24,142 nt of DNA from CAYWGR01 sp964458015 (lineage in GTDB: Bacteria; Planctomycetota; Planctomycetia; Pirellulales; Thermoguttaceae), in contig CAYWGR010000083.1 of NCBI GenBank assembly GCA_964458015.1, positions 1 to 24,142 of the forward strand. The letters run 5' to 3'. The translations under genes and the position numbers were made by a program. Positions 14,151 to 21,477 of this stretch are shown here, in pieces. The first letter of the stretch is position 1. Every line of letters starts with the position of its first letter. A model generated the notes under the pieces. It saw only the letters and a list, made by a program, of their open reading frames with translations. It was not told where the DNA came from and did not search any database.

Positions 14151-15041
14151 ATGCAGTCGGAAGTTATCATTGAAACCCGGAGTCTAAGCAAGGTCTACCG
14201 CGATTTTTGGGGACGACAAAAGGTTCGGGCGTTAAAAGCGCTCGATCTGGAGGTGCGGCGGGGCGAAATCTTCGGCCTTCTGGGACCCAACGGCTCCGGC
14301 AAAACCACGACGATCAAACTGATCCTCGGTCTGCTGTTTCCCACAAACGGCCGCGCTTTGGTTTTCGGACGTGATTCGACCGATGTGACGAAAAACCAGC
14401 GCGTCGGCTACTTGCCCGAAGAATCCTACCTGTACCGCTTTCTCAATGCCGAGGAAACCCTCGATTTCTACGGCCGACTATTCAATATCCCCAAGGCGGT
14501 GCGTCGCCAGCGGGTGGCCGACTTGATCGAGATGGTCGGGCTCGATTGGGCCAAACGGCGGCAACTCAAGGAATACAGCAAGGGCATGACCCGTCGCATC
14601 GGCTTGGCCCAGGCGCTGATCAACGATCCCGAACTGATCGTTTTAGACGAGCCCACTAGCGGCTTGGACCCGATCGGCACCCGGGAAATGAAGGACTTGA
14701 TCCTCAAGCTTCGCGACGAAGGCAAGACGATCCTGATGTGCAGCCACTTGCTGGCCGACGTGCAGGACGTTTGCGACCGCATCGCCATCCTCTATCAGGG
14801 CGAATTGAAGGAGATGGGCCGCGTCGATAGCCTTCTGAAAGTTCGCGATGTGACCGAGATTCGCGCCACGGGTCTTAGCGCCATCGCCCAGGAAGAAATT
14901 CGGCAGGTAATCGAGCGAAACAACGGACATCTGCTAAACATCGGCAATCCGACCACGACGCTCGAAGAACTGTTCCTCAAGATTATCCGCGAAAGCGAAG
15001 AACACCCTGGTCGCCGCATGCGAGGCGTGGCGGAAAAGTAG
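14151..15041 (+). CDS. ABC transporter ATP-binding protein (ABC-2 type)
   Basis: An ATPase subunit of 296 residues. It shows Walker A GPNGSGKTT (about 45-53), Q-loop region GYLPEESYLY, signature YSKGMTRRIGLAQAL, Walker B LIVLDEPTSGLDP and H-loop CSHLLADVQ, all intact. The C-terminal 70 residues are the accessory part usual in ABC-2 exporters. The ATG at 14151 is chosen because the domain begins directly (SEVIIETRSLSKVYRDF) and GGAAAGG lies just upstream; a longer frame from 14073 has no support. The downstream permease gene is on the same strand 89 bp away, so the pair very likely forms one transporter. Substrate unknown; export, gliding-type or envelope roles are all known for this subfamily. 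Confidence 0.95.
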   Translation: MQSEVIIETRSLSKVYRDFWGRQKVRALKALDLEVRRGEIFGLLGPNGSGKTTTIKLILGLLFPTNGRALVFGRDSTDVTKNQRVGYLPEESYLYRFLNAEETLDFYGRLFNIPKAVRRQRVADLIEMVGLDWAKRRQLKEYSKGMTRRIGLAQALINDPELIVLDEPTSGLDPIGTREMKDLILKLRDEGKTILMCSHLLADVQDVCDRIAILYQGELKEMGRVDSLLKVRDVTEIRATGLSAIAQEEIRQVIERNNGHLLNIGNPTTTLEELFLKIIRESEEHPGRRMRGVAEK

Positions 15042-15091
15042 TCTATAGCATGAATTTTGAAGCTCCTTTTATCATCCTGAACATCGCAAAA

Positions 15092-15130
15092 CCTAATCCC
15101 TAATCCCTAGCCCCTAATCCCTACCCCCTC
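15092..15130 (+). repeat. Heptamer array (CCTAATC type) ending at the permease ATG
   Basis: Five and a half units: CCTAATC, CCTAATC, CCTAGCC, CCTAATC, CCTACCC, CCTC. The last base is immediately followed by the ATG at 15131, so no Shine-Dalgarno sequence is possible at the usual place. Confidence 0.85.
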
Positions 15131-16927
15131 ATGGTTGTCGATCTGCAAGATGTCGTTCCATTCCTTCTGTGGCTGCCGCTGGCGCTGCTGAATTGGCTTC
15201 TGGTGGCGGTGTGCGTCGCTTTAGGGGCGTCAATCATCGGCCTGTTGGTGGCCGCCGTGCGGCATGGCCCCGTCGCGGCGCTGCGTATTACGCGCACGGT
15301 CTTGAAGGAATCCGTTTTCGATTTGATTTTCATTTCACCCCGTCGCGTTTGGGCGATGGCCCTGCTGGCCGTTAAGGAATCGATCCGCCGCCGCGTGGTG
15401 GTCGTTTTCGCGGTGTTTATCCTGATTCTGCTGTTTGCCGGTTGGTTTCTGGATCCCGGCAGCATCGACCCTGCCCGGCTGTATCTCGGCTCGGTGCTGA
15501 CCATTACCAGCTATTTGGTTTTATTGTTGTCGTTGCTGTTGAGCTCGCTCAGCTTGCCTGCCGACCTGAAGAACAAAACCCTGCACACGGTCGTTACGAA
15601 ACCGGTCCGCGCCAGTGAGGTCGTGTTGGGGCGCATCGTCGGTTTCACCCTTGTAGGTACGTTGTTGCTATTGGTGATGGGTTCGGTCAGCTACGTGTTC
15701 GTCGAGCGCGGTTTGAACCATACCCACGAACTGACGGCCGACGATTTACAACCGATTGAGGGCGCCCAGGCCGGCCAGCAGGAATTGCAAGGCAAGACCA
15801 GCCGCGTCCACCAGCATCGCCACAAGGTTTGGATCGACGCCAAAGGCCAAGGCCAAGTCGAAATGGAACAACGGCACTGGCATTCGCTCACGATCGATAA
15901 GGAAAACGGGGAGGCCCGCTATCGTCTCGGTTCGCCGGAAGACATGCTTTTAGCCCGCGTGCCGGTCTATGGAAAGCTGGAATTTCGCGACCGCGGCGGA
16001 CAGGTGAAAGACAAAGGCATCAGCGTCGGCGACGAATGGACTTATCGCAGCTACATCGAAGGCGGAACCCATGCCGCGTGTGTTTGGAAATTTCAGGGCA
16101 TTACGGAAGAAGCCTTTCCGAACGGCCTCCCCGTGGAACTAAGCATCGGTGTGTTCCGCACGCACAAAGGCGATATTGAAAAGGGCGTACCCGGCAGCTT
16201 GTACGTCAAAAATCCCCGCAACGGCAAACGTCCCGTCGAACAAATCTTCGAATCCAAAGAATTTCAAATCGATACGCGATTCATACCTCGTGAACTCCAA
16301 ATGTCGGACGGCACGAAAGCAGACCTGTTCAAGGATTTTGTCGATAACGGCGAGTTGGAAGTCTGGCTGGAATGCGTAGCGCCGGGCCAATACTTCGGCG
16401 CGGCACAAGCCGACCTTTATCTCAGGGCCAGTAATGCCTCGTTTGCCTTAAATTTCATTAAGGGGTATATCGGCATCTGGTTGCAGATGCTGTTGGTCAT
16501 TTCGCTGGGCGTCATGTTCAGCACGTTTTTGAGCGGACCCATCGCCATGTTGGCCACCATGGGGGCGCTGCTGGGCGGATTCTTTAACGATTTCATGTTC
16601 CGGCTCGCGACGGGCCAAACCTATGGCGGCGGTCCCTTCGAGTCCTTCATCCGGCTCCTGACCCAGCAGAACGAAACATCGGAAATGGAGCCTGGGCTGC
16701 GGACCACCGTGGCGCAAACGCTCGACCAAATTGCCGAAATCATCATGCGCGGCATGGCGATGATCTTGCCCGATTTCGGGCGATTCAGCTTTGCCGAATA
16801 TGTGGCCAGCGGATTCAATATCTCGGGCGATACGCTTCTGACATACACTTGCCGGGCTTTCGCCTTCGCGTTGCCCGTTTTCATCGCGGGTTATTTGTGC
16901 TTGAAGAATCGAGAAATTGGGAAGTAG
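15131..16927 (+). CDS. ABC-2 type permease with large extramembrane domain
   Basis: A membrane protein of 598 residues. Hydrophobic segments are seen near residues 10-43, 88-107, 119-142 and 168-190, then a soluble region of about 235 residues (195-430), then further segments near 440-485 and 573-590. Positively charged loops such as VKESIRRRVV precede the second segment. The soluble part is rich in charged residues and beta-forming stretches (GKLEFRDRGGQVKDKGISVG, VPGSLYVKNPRNGKRP) and has no family I can name; by topology it is probably outside the cytoplasm. Most ABC-2 permeases have six segments and no such domain. It follows the ATPase gene and precedes an anchored protein gene, which suggests a three-part envelope system. 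Confidence 0.85.
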   Translation: MVVDLQDVVPFLLWLPLALLNWLLVAVCVALGASIIGLLVAAVRHGPVAALRITRTVLKESVFDLIFISPRRVWAMALLAVKESIRRRVVVVFAVFILILLFAGWFLDPGSIDPARLYLGSVLTITSYLVLLLSLLLSSLSLPADLKNKTLHTVVTKPVRASEVVLGRIVGFTLVGTLLLLVMGSVSYVFVERGLNHTHELTADDLQPIEGAQAGQQELQGKTSRVHQHRHKVWIDAKGQGQVEMEQRHWHSLTIDKENGEARYRLGSPEDMLLARVPVYGKLEFRDRGGQVKDKGISVGDEWTYRSYIEGGTHAACVWKFQGITEEAFPNGLPVELSIGVFRTHKGDIEKGVPGSLYVKNPRNGKRPVEQIFESKEFQIDTRFIPRELQMSDGTKADLFKDFVDNGELEVWLECVAPGQYFGAAQADLYLRASNASFALNFIKGYIGIWLQMLLVISLGVMFSTFLSGPIAMLATMGALLGGFFNDFMFRLATGQTYGGGPFESFIRLLTQQNETSEMEPGLRTTVAQTLDQIAEIIMRGMAMILPDFGRFSFAEYVASGFNISGDTLLTYTCRAFAFALPVFIAGYLCLKNREIGK

Positions 16928-16945
16928 CCGTTAACCGTTAATTAG

Positions 16946-16976
16946 TAGGGCGGGTCGAACGCAGCAATGGTCCGCC
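16946..16976. repeat. Single arm of the palindromic repeat
   Basis: TAGGGCGGGTCGAACGCAGC and the following 11 bases match the left arm of the palindrome at 13712-13742 with a few changes. The second arm is missing. It is followed by a different small hairpin, TGCGG/CCGCA (16995-17012), so this 103-bp gap between co-directional genes is largely repeat-derived. Confidence 0.7.
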
Positions 16977-17030
16977 GATAAGAGATAATTTGCCTGCGGT
17001 TTCCAACCCGCATGTCCTACGAGGTGTTCG

Positions 17031-18620
17031 ATGGGGTCGAAAAACACTTTTCTTCGCAAAGTCGTCTATCTGGTGGCCATCGCCTTGTTGCTGATGCCGA
17101 TTTTCTGGCTCAGCCAGCCGGCCACGAACGAGACGGCCGCCACGCAAGGCTCGCCGGGCGGACAATTGGCCCAACTGCGCGATCAATATCATCTGAGCCA
17201 AGCCCAGCTTGGGCAGGTCGATCCCACCAGCGTGACGATCAAACTCGCCACCCTCGGCATGCGCGGCATCGCGGCCAATATCCTTTGGGAGAAGGCCAAC
17301 GACTTCAAAATGAAAAAAGACTGGACCAACCTGGGCGCCACGCTCAATCAAATCACCAAGATCCAGCCGAACTTCATCAATGTGTGGAGCAATCAGGCGT
17401 GGAACCTGTCTTATAACGTCTCGGTCGAATTCGACGACTATCGCGAACGCTACCGCTGGGTTATCAAAGGCATCGACTTCCTCAAAGAAGGTATCCGCTA
17501 CAACGAACGTCAGCCGCGGCTCCTTTGGGATATGGGCTGGATGATTTCGCAAAAAATCGGCAAGGCCGACGAAAGCAAGCAATATCGCAAGCTGTTCCGC
17601 GAAGACGACGACTTCCACGGCTCGCGCCCCCTGGCGTTGCGCGACAATTGGCTGGTCGGCAAAATATGGTACGACGACGCCGTCAACATGGTCGATACCC
17701 AAAATGTTTCGATGATGGGCAAGAGCCCGTTGATCTATCGTTCGAGCGGGCCCATGTGCCAGATGAGCTATGCCGAGGGCTTGGAAAAAGACGGCACTTT
17801 CGGCGAAGTGGCCAAGGGCGCATGGATCGACGCCGGCAAGGAGTGGCGGCGCTATGCCGACGAGGATATTCCCACGACCTTCAGGGACGAAAAGACCCAA
17901 GAGCCCATCATTATCAAGCTTGGCGAAGAAGAGGTGAAGGTCGAGGCCGCCAAAAAGCTTGTCGAACAACTCGAAGCCATGCAACCCGGGCTGCGCGCCA
18001 AGATCACGGCCGACAAACGTGCGGCTTTAAGCAAAGCCCAGCGTGATGCCCTTGATATTCCCCCTGAAAAACGCACCACACAGCAACATCAGCTCGTTTC
18101 GCAAGCCGAAGAAGCCATGAAAGTGACGCACAACGAAGTGGCCCGGCGCATCAAGGGGCCAAAACACGACGAAGCGATTAAAATCGCCAAGGAAGCGGAA
18201 AACCTGGAACAAATCGCCGTTTACATCCGCCGCTACCGCGAGATCGTCAACTTCGTTTACTGGCGGCTCCGGGCCGAAGTCGAAAAAACCGATCAAATGT
18301 TGTTGGCACGCAAGTTGATCCACCAAGGCGACCGCGCCTATGCCGAGACGGGTCTTGAGGCCGCCCGGGACGCTTATCAAGAAGGGCTCAAGGGTTGGCG
18401 CAAGGTGTTGGATAAGTATCCATCGTTCGTCACCGATCAAACGACCGGCGAGGATTTGATGGACGTCATCAAGCGGTATCGCCGCATTCTTAGCCAGCTT
18501 GACGAACCGTTCCCCGAGAAGTTCATCCTTCAAGACGTTATCGACGCCCACGAGAAACAGTCGGGCGCGCCGCCTAAGGAAGAACCCAAAAATGACGGCG
18601 AGAAGAAGGCGAAAGGGTAA
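17031..18620 (+). CDS. Membrane-anchored protein of unknown function following the ABC genes
   Basis: A protein of 529 residues with one N-terminal membrane segment (VVYLVAIALLLMPIFWLS, about 11-28) and a soluble remainder, probably outside the cytoplasm. Residues 75-215 are rich in aromatic, helix-forming repeats (ILWEKANDFKMKKDWTNLGA, INVWSNQAWNLSYNVSVEFD, LLWDMGWMISQKIGKADESK) reminiscent of TPR-like helical pairs. Residues about 300-480 are highly charged and likely coiled coil, and the tail is Lys/Glu-rich. I do not recognise an assigned family; similar planctomycete proteins exist under uninformative names. GAGGTG lies 4 nt before the ATG. Its place 103 bp after the permease suggests an accessory part of that transporter. 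Confidence 0.85.
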   Translation: MGSKNTFLRKVVYLVAIALLLMPIFWLSQPATNETAATQGSPGGQLAQLRDQYHLSQAQLGQVDPTSVTIKLATLGMRGIAANILWEKANDFKMKKDWTNLGATLNQITKIQPNFINVWSNQAWNLSYNVSVEFDDYRERYRWVIKGIDFLKEGIRYNERQPRLLWDMGWMISQKIGKADESKQYRKLFREDDDFHGSRPLALRDNWLVGKIWYDDAVNMVDTQNVSMMGKSPLIYRSSGPMCQMSYAEGLEKDGTFGEVAKGAWIDAGKEWRRYADEDIPTTFRDEKTQEPIIIKLGEEEVKVEAAKKLVEQLEAMQPGLRAKITADKRAALSKAQRDALDIPPEKRTTQQHQLVSQAEEAMKVTHNEVARRIKGPKHDEAIKIAKEAENLEQIAVYIRRYREIVNFVYWRLRAEVEKTDQMLLARKLIHQGDRAYAETGLEAARDAYQEGLKGWRKVLDKYPSFVTDQTTGEDLMDVIKRYRRILSQLDEPFPEKFILQDVIDAHEKQSGAPPKEEPKNDGEKKAKG

Positions 18621-18647
18621 GGAGTTGACGCCGCAAGGCGAATTGCA

Positions 18648-19454
18648 TTATTTCTTCAGCCCTTGCTCCGCACTCCTCGCAATCTCCTCGGCCAGGCGAT
18701 GATAGTCCTCGGCGCCGTGCGAATCGGGGGCATACTGGAAAATCGACTTGCCGAAGCTCGGGGCCTCGGCCAGCCGAACGTTGCGGCGAATCCGCGTCTG
18801 AAAAATCTGTGCACTGGTCCAAGGCGTCGCTTGCCCCCGGGCATTGCGGAAAAACTCGTCCACGTCCTGCCCCACCTCGACCGCTAGCCGCGTGCCGGCA
18901 TCGAACATGCAAAGAATCACGCCGCTGAGTTTTAGGCGGTCATTCAGCCGGGCCGACACCAAGTCGATCGTTTCCAGCAGTTTGCTCAGGCCGTGCAAGG
19001 CAAAATAATGCGGCTGCAAGGGTATAAACACTTCATTGACCGCCGCCAATGCATTGAGCGTAAGAATGCCCAGCGAAGGCGGACAGTCGATCAGCAGAAA
19101 ATCGACCGGCAACGGGTCGTCGCGCAGTTTATCGCGCAGGATAATCTCGCGCCCGATCACGCTGACCAGCTCGATTTCGGCCGCCGCCAGATCCAAGCTC
19201 GACGGCACGATCCAAAGGTTTTCCGATACCTCGCGGCATACTTCGCTGATACGCGTCTTGCCGGTCAAAACGTGATAGATCGAAAGTTCGTCGGGCGTGG
19301 GCTCAATGCCGAAGTGCAACGTGGCATGGGCCTGGGGATCGAGATCCACCAAACACGCGCGCAATCCCGTGGCGGCCAGCGCGGCGCACAAATTCACCGC
19401 GGTGGTCGTTTTTCCCACCCCGCCCTTCTGATTCATAATGGCGATGGATCGCAT
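18648..19454 (-). CDS. ParA/Soj family ATPase
   Basis: A ParA-type ATPase of 268 residues. The deviant Walker A is KGGVGKTT (residues 10-17, with both Lys10 and Lys15). Walker A' is in LVDLDPQAHATLHFG, and the Walker B-like motif is FLLIDCPPSLG. The C-terminal half (PLQPHYFALHGLSKLLETID, RIRRNVRLAEAPSFGKSIFQ) matches chromosomal Soj/ParA. Such proteins bind DNA as ATP dimers and place chromosomes, plasmids or protein cargo. There is no parB or parS-like site next to it, so it may be an orphan cargo-positioning ParA. The start at 19454 has no Shine-Dalgarno sequence; a heptamer array lies 4 nt upstream instead. It is convergent with the anchored-protein gene, 27 bp away. Confidence 0.95.
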   Translation of the reverse strand: MRSIAIMNQKGGVGKTTTAVNLCAALAATGLRACLVDLDPQAHATLHFGIEPTPDELSIYHVLTGKTRISEVCREVSENLWIVPSSLDLAAAEIELVSVIGREIILRDKLRDDPLPVDFLLIDCPPSLGILTLNALAAVNEVFIPLQPHYFALHGLSKLLETIDLVSARLNDRLKLSGVILCMFDAGTRLAVEVGQDVDEFFRNARGQATPWTSAQIFQTRIRRNVRLAEAPSFGKSIFQYAPDSHGAEDYHRLAEEIARSAEQGLKK

Positions 19455-19458
19455 GTTT

Positions 19459-19489
19459 AGTTATCAGTTGTCAGTTGTCAGTTGTCAGT
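19459..19489 (-). repeat. Heptamer array (AGTTGTC type) before the ParA start
   Basis: Plus-strand units AGTTATC, AGTTGTC, AGTTGTC, AGTTGTC, AGT. The array ends 4 nt upstream of the ParA ATG. Confidence 0.85.
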
Positions 19490-19494
19490 AAAAC

Positions 19495-19540
19495 AAATCC
19501 CAAAATCCCCTAAATCCCGAAATCCCAAATTCTAATCCCT
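19495..19540. repeat. Degenerate AAATCCC tandem array
   Basis: Units AAATCCCA, AAATCCCCT, AAATCCCG, AAATCCCA and then AATCCCT, with a period of 8-9 nt. It lies in the same gap as the AGTTGTC array, and its last unit matches the CCTAATC array at 15092. Confidence 0.65.
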
Positions 19541-19543
19541 CTT

Positions 19544-19948
19544 CTACATCCCTACCGACCGATGGAAATGCACATGCCGCCAAACGCCGTCCTCGCAATG
19601 CCATACGCGGGTTTCTTCGCCACGCAAGGTGATTGGTTTGCCGGCATCATCCAAACGCTGCACCAATCGCACGTAACTTACCACGGCGACATCGCCCAGC
19701 AGCCGCACGTGCGGATTGCATACGGTCGTATTGTGCGGGCCGGAAATTCCGCCCCGATCAAAATAAAACCCATGAAACTCCATGCCTTCGACCAATTGCC
19801 CTCGGGCGTCGGGTTCAAAAGCAGTGATCGTGGGGTCGCACAGTTCCGAATACGTTTCCCAATCGCCCTCGGTGATCGAGATCAACAACCGTTCGTTGAG
19901 GTCCAGAATCTGCTTGGTCAGAACTTGTTCGTCGATAGGATTCGTCAT
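19544..19948 (-). CDS. CaMKII-association-domain / SnoaL-like protein
   Basis: A protein of 134 residues with the fold of the calcium/calmodulin-dependent kinase II association domain (NTF2-like). The key segments are GDWETYSELCDPTITAFEPD, LVEGMEFHGFYFD, ETRVWHCEDGVWRHVHFHRS and the VVSYVRLVQRL strand, all characteristic. In bacteria these proteins form oligomers and usually have no kinase; their role is unknown, possibly ligand binding in the central cavity. The ATG at 19948 overlaps the thyX stop as ATGA, so translation is probably coupled. A longer frame starting at 20002 would run inside thyX and is not needed. Being made from the thyX mRNA hints at a nucleotide- or folate-linked role, but this is only context. 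Confidence 0.9.
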   Translation of the reverse strand: MTNPIDEQVLTKQILDLNERLLISITEGDWETYSELCDPTITAFEPDARGQLVEGMEFHGFYFDRGGISGPHNTTVCNPHVRLLGDVAVVSYVRLVQRLDDAGKPITLRGEETRVWHCEDGVWRHVHFHRSVGM

Positions 19949-20838
19949 GGGGTTTCCGATCCTTTGTGAAGGAGATTCAATTCGATTAGCTTTTCGCGGC
20001 ATTCGTCGCGTTCACGGCATCGCGCCATATTGGCCCAAGTTGGATCACCGGCGGCGATAAAGTCCTCTTCGGCCGCCGGCAACCGATCGGCCGCCGCCAG
20101 CCGACGGATGATCTCGCGATCCAGGCGGGTTAATTGTATCGCCTCTAGCCGGTAGTCTGCAAATGCCTCCCAAACCAACGGGAATAGCGGTCGAACGATC
20201 GCCTGACCGATCGTGTGGGCATATTGGCGGATCTCCCATTGGGCGTGCAAATCCATCCTCAGGTGCAAAAAGTGGAGCAAATTGTGCAAATCCACCTTCC
20301 AATAGGCCTCGGTATAAGTAGAAAGCGGCAGATCCTTCCGGGCTTGTTCCCGCGCCACTCCGGCGTCCAGCCGTTGCTGGTACGTTTGCCGTGCATGTTG
20401 TTGCAGCTCCGCCTCGGCGGCCGAAAATGCGGCTCCCGTCACCGTATCAAAAAAACCTTCGCTGCCCTGACGGTTACACGTCGCCTGGCGACGCCAGCCG
20501 TCGGCCCCCGTGGCTTGGGCTGCATCAATGGCAATCGAATACCGGGTGCTGGTTTCGTTGATCGAGGCCGTCCGGTGTCGAATCCACTGCCGCCAGCAGT
20601 CCATCGGCACGCGCACTAAAAACTTCAGCTCCGCCATCTCAAAAGGCGTCGTATGCCAATGACGCATCAGGTAGCGGATCAACGTCCGGTCGTCGGAAGG
20701 GTGCCGCGTTCCGGCCGCATAGCTTACGCGCGCCGCTTCAACCACCGCGCGATCATCGCCCATCACATCGACCAAACAGACGAATCCATCGTCGAGAACA
20801 GGAAACTTGTGCCAGCGTAGTTGATCGAGGAGAGACAT
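19945..20838 (-). CDS. thyX: Flavin-dependent thymidylate synthase ThyX
   Basis: It makes dTMP from dUMP using methylene-tetrahydrofolate, FAD and NADPH, and replaces ThyA where that is absent. The protein has 297 residues, longer than the usual 220-260. The ThyX motif RHRTASINETSTRY fits RHRxxSxNxxSxRY, and the helix segment HNLLHFLHLRMDLHAQWEIRQ carries the family's FAD/dUMP-binding Arg and His positions. The extra length is mostly the C-terminal region from about residue 230 (RLAAADRLPAAEEDF and a charged tail), whose function I cannot tell. There is no Shine-Dalgarno sequence before the ATG; a heptamer array ends 7 nt upstream. The stop overlaps the next gene by ATGA. Confidence 0.96.
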   Translation of the reverse strand: MSLLDQLRWHKFPVLDDGFVCLVDVMGDDRAVVEAARVSYAAGTRHPSDDRTLIRYLMRHWHTTPFEMAELKFLVRVPMDCWRQWIRHRTASINETSTRYSIAIDAAQATGADGWRRQATCNRQGSEGFFDTVTGAAFSAAEAELQQHARQTYQQRLDAGVAREQARKDLPLSTYTEAYWKVDLHNLLHFLHLRMDLHAQWEIRQYAHTIGQAIVRPLFPLVWEAFADYRLEAIQLTRLDREIIRRLAAADRLPAAEEDFIAAGDPTWANMARCRERDECREKLIELNLLHKGSETP

Positions 20839-20845
20839 TTATAGT

Positions 20846-20880
20846 GGCTAGTGGTCAGTGGTTAGTGATTCGTGGCTAGT
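20846..20880 (-). repeat. Heptamer array (GGCTAGT type) before thyX
   Basis: Exactly five plus-strand units: GGCTAGT, GGTCAGT, GGTTAGT, GATTCGT, GGCTAGT. It lies 7 nt upstream of the thyX ATG, in the 81-bp gap after the 86-residue gene. Confidence 0.85.
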
Positions 20881-20919
20881 AAGGAAATTCGCTCCGTACA
20901 CAATAGCGCGGAAAGATTT

Positions 20920-21180
20920 TTACATCTTTTCCAACAATTTCTTGAGCTCGTTCGCCACCAATGCAGGATTATCACTACGCACCAAGTGTTCGATTTGGTT
21001 TTTGGGAATTTTCAATTTTTCCAGAATCTCGGCCACACGCTTCCATATCCGTGACTTCTTCGTGCCCTCGGCCAAATACAGGTCGGTGACTAACTCGCCG
21101 AGCCGCTGGAGCATGATTTCATCGCGGTTCTGGTAATAATTACGGATGACGCGGTCTTGGTAGTTGGATCGTTTGGCCAT
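20920..21180 (-). CDS. Small basic protein of unknown function (86 aa)
   Basis: A helical, Lys/Arg-rich protein: MAKRSNYQDRVIRNYYQNRD, then LGELVTDLYLAEGTKKSRIW, then KRVAEILEKLKIPKNQIEHL and a last helix VANELKKLLEKM. There is no signal or membrane segment. The regular amphipathic pattern and the sensible start support a real gene, and it seems to be of a type shared by planctomycetes. I know no function; nucleic-acid binding is only a guess from charge. A 10-bp perfect palindrome, TAAGTACTTA, lies 3 nt before the ATG (21184-21193). It is followed by thyX on the same strand, so the two may be cotranscribed. Confidence 0.75.
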   Translation of the reverse strand: MAKRSNYQDRVIRNYYQNRDEIMLQRLGELVTDLYLAEGTKKSRIWKRVAEILEKLKIPKNQIEHLVRSDNPALVANELKKLLEKM

Positions 21181-21477
21181 TCTTAAGTACTTAGGCTGCG
21201 TTGTGAGTTCAGTTTCGGCGTTTAAGCCGAGCTTTATTGCATCCTACATTGCCAATGAACCTTTTCGTGGTCAATCAGGCCAGCAAACTTGGCTGGAACA
21301 GCGGGGTTTGCGGTTGAATTTGGAACATGGACAATGTCGGTCATCAATAAGACCATGTCATTATGGGAATTCCGCCGATGGTTGCCAGGGGGGAGGGCCT
21401 AAGACGATGGAAAGCGACTCCGAAACACTCCTTCGCCCTTCCCCACACCCCCCACGGCCTGTTACGATGTGATCGCC

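Noticed and set aside
15092..15130. Telomere-like CCCTAAT repeats
   Set aside because: The array is short, degenerate and internal to an operon-like gap; neighbouring gaps have other heptamers, so it belongs to that class.
16938..17984. Minus-strand frame of 348 codons
   Set aside because: It is the shadow of the 529-residue plus-strand gene, with His/Asp-rich composition and no motif, while the plus frame has a ribosome binding site and membrane anchor.
21181..21477. Gene or RNA in the gap before murJ
   Set aside because: The only long frame has no start signal or family features and no convincing structure was found, apart from a 10-bp palindrome beside the 86-residue gene.
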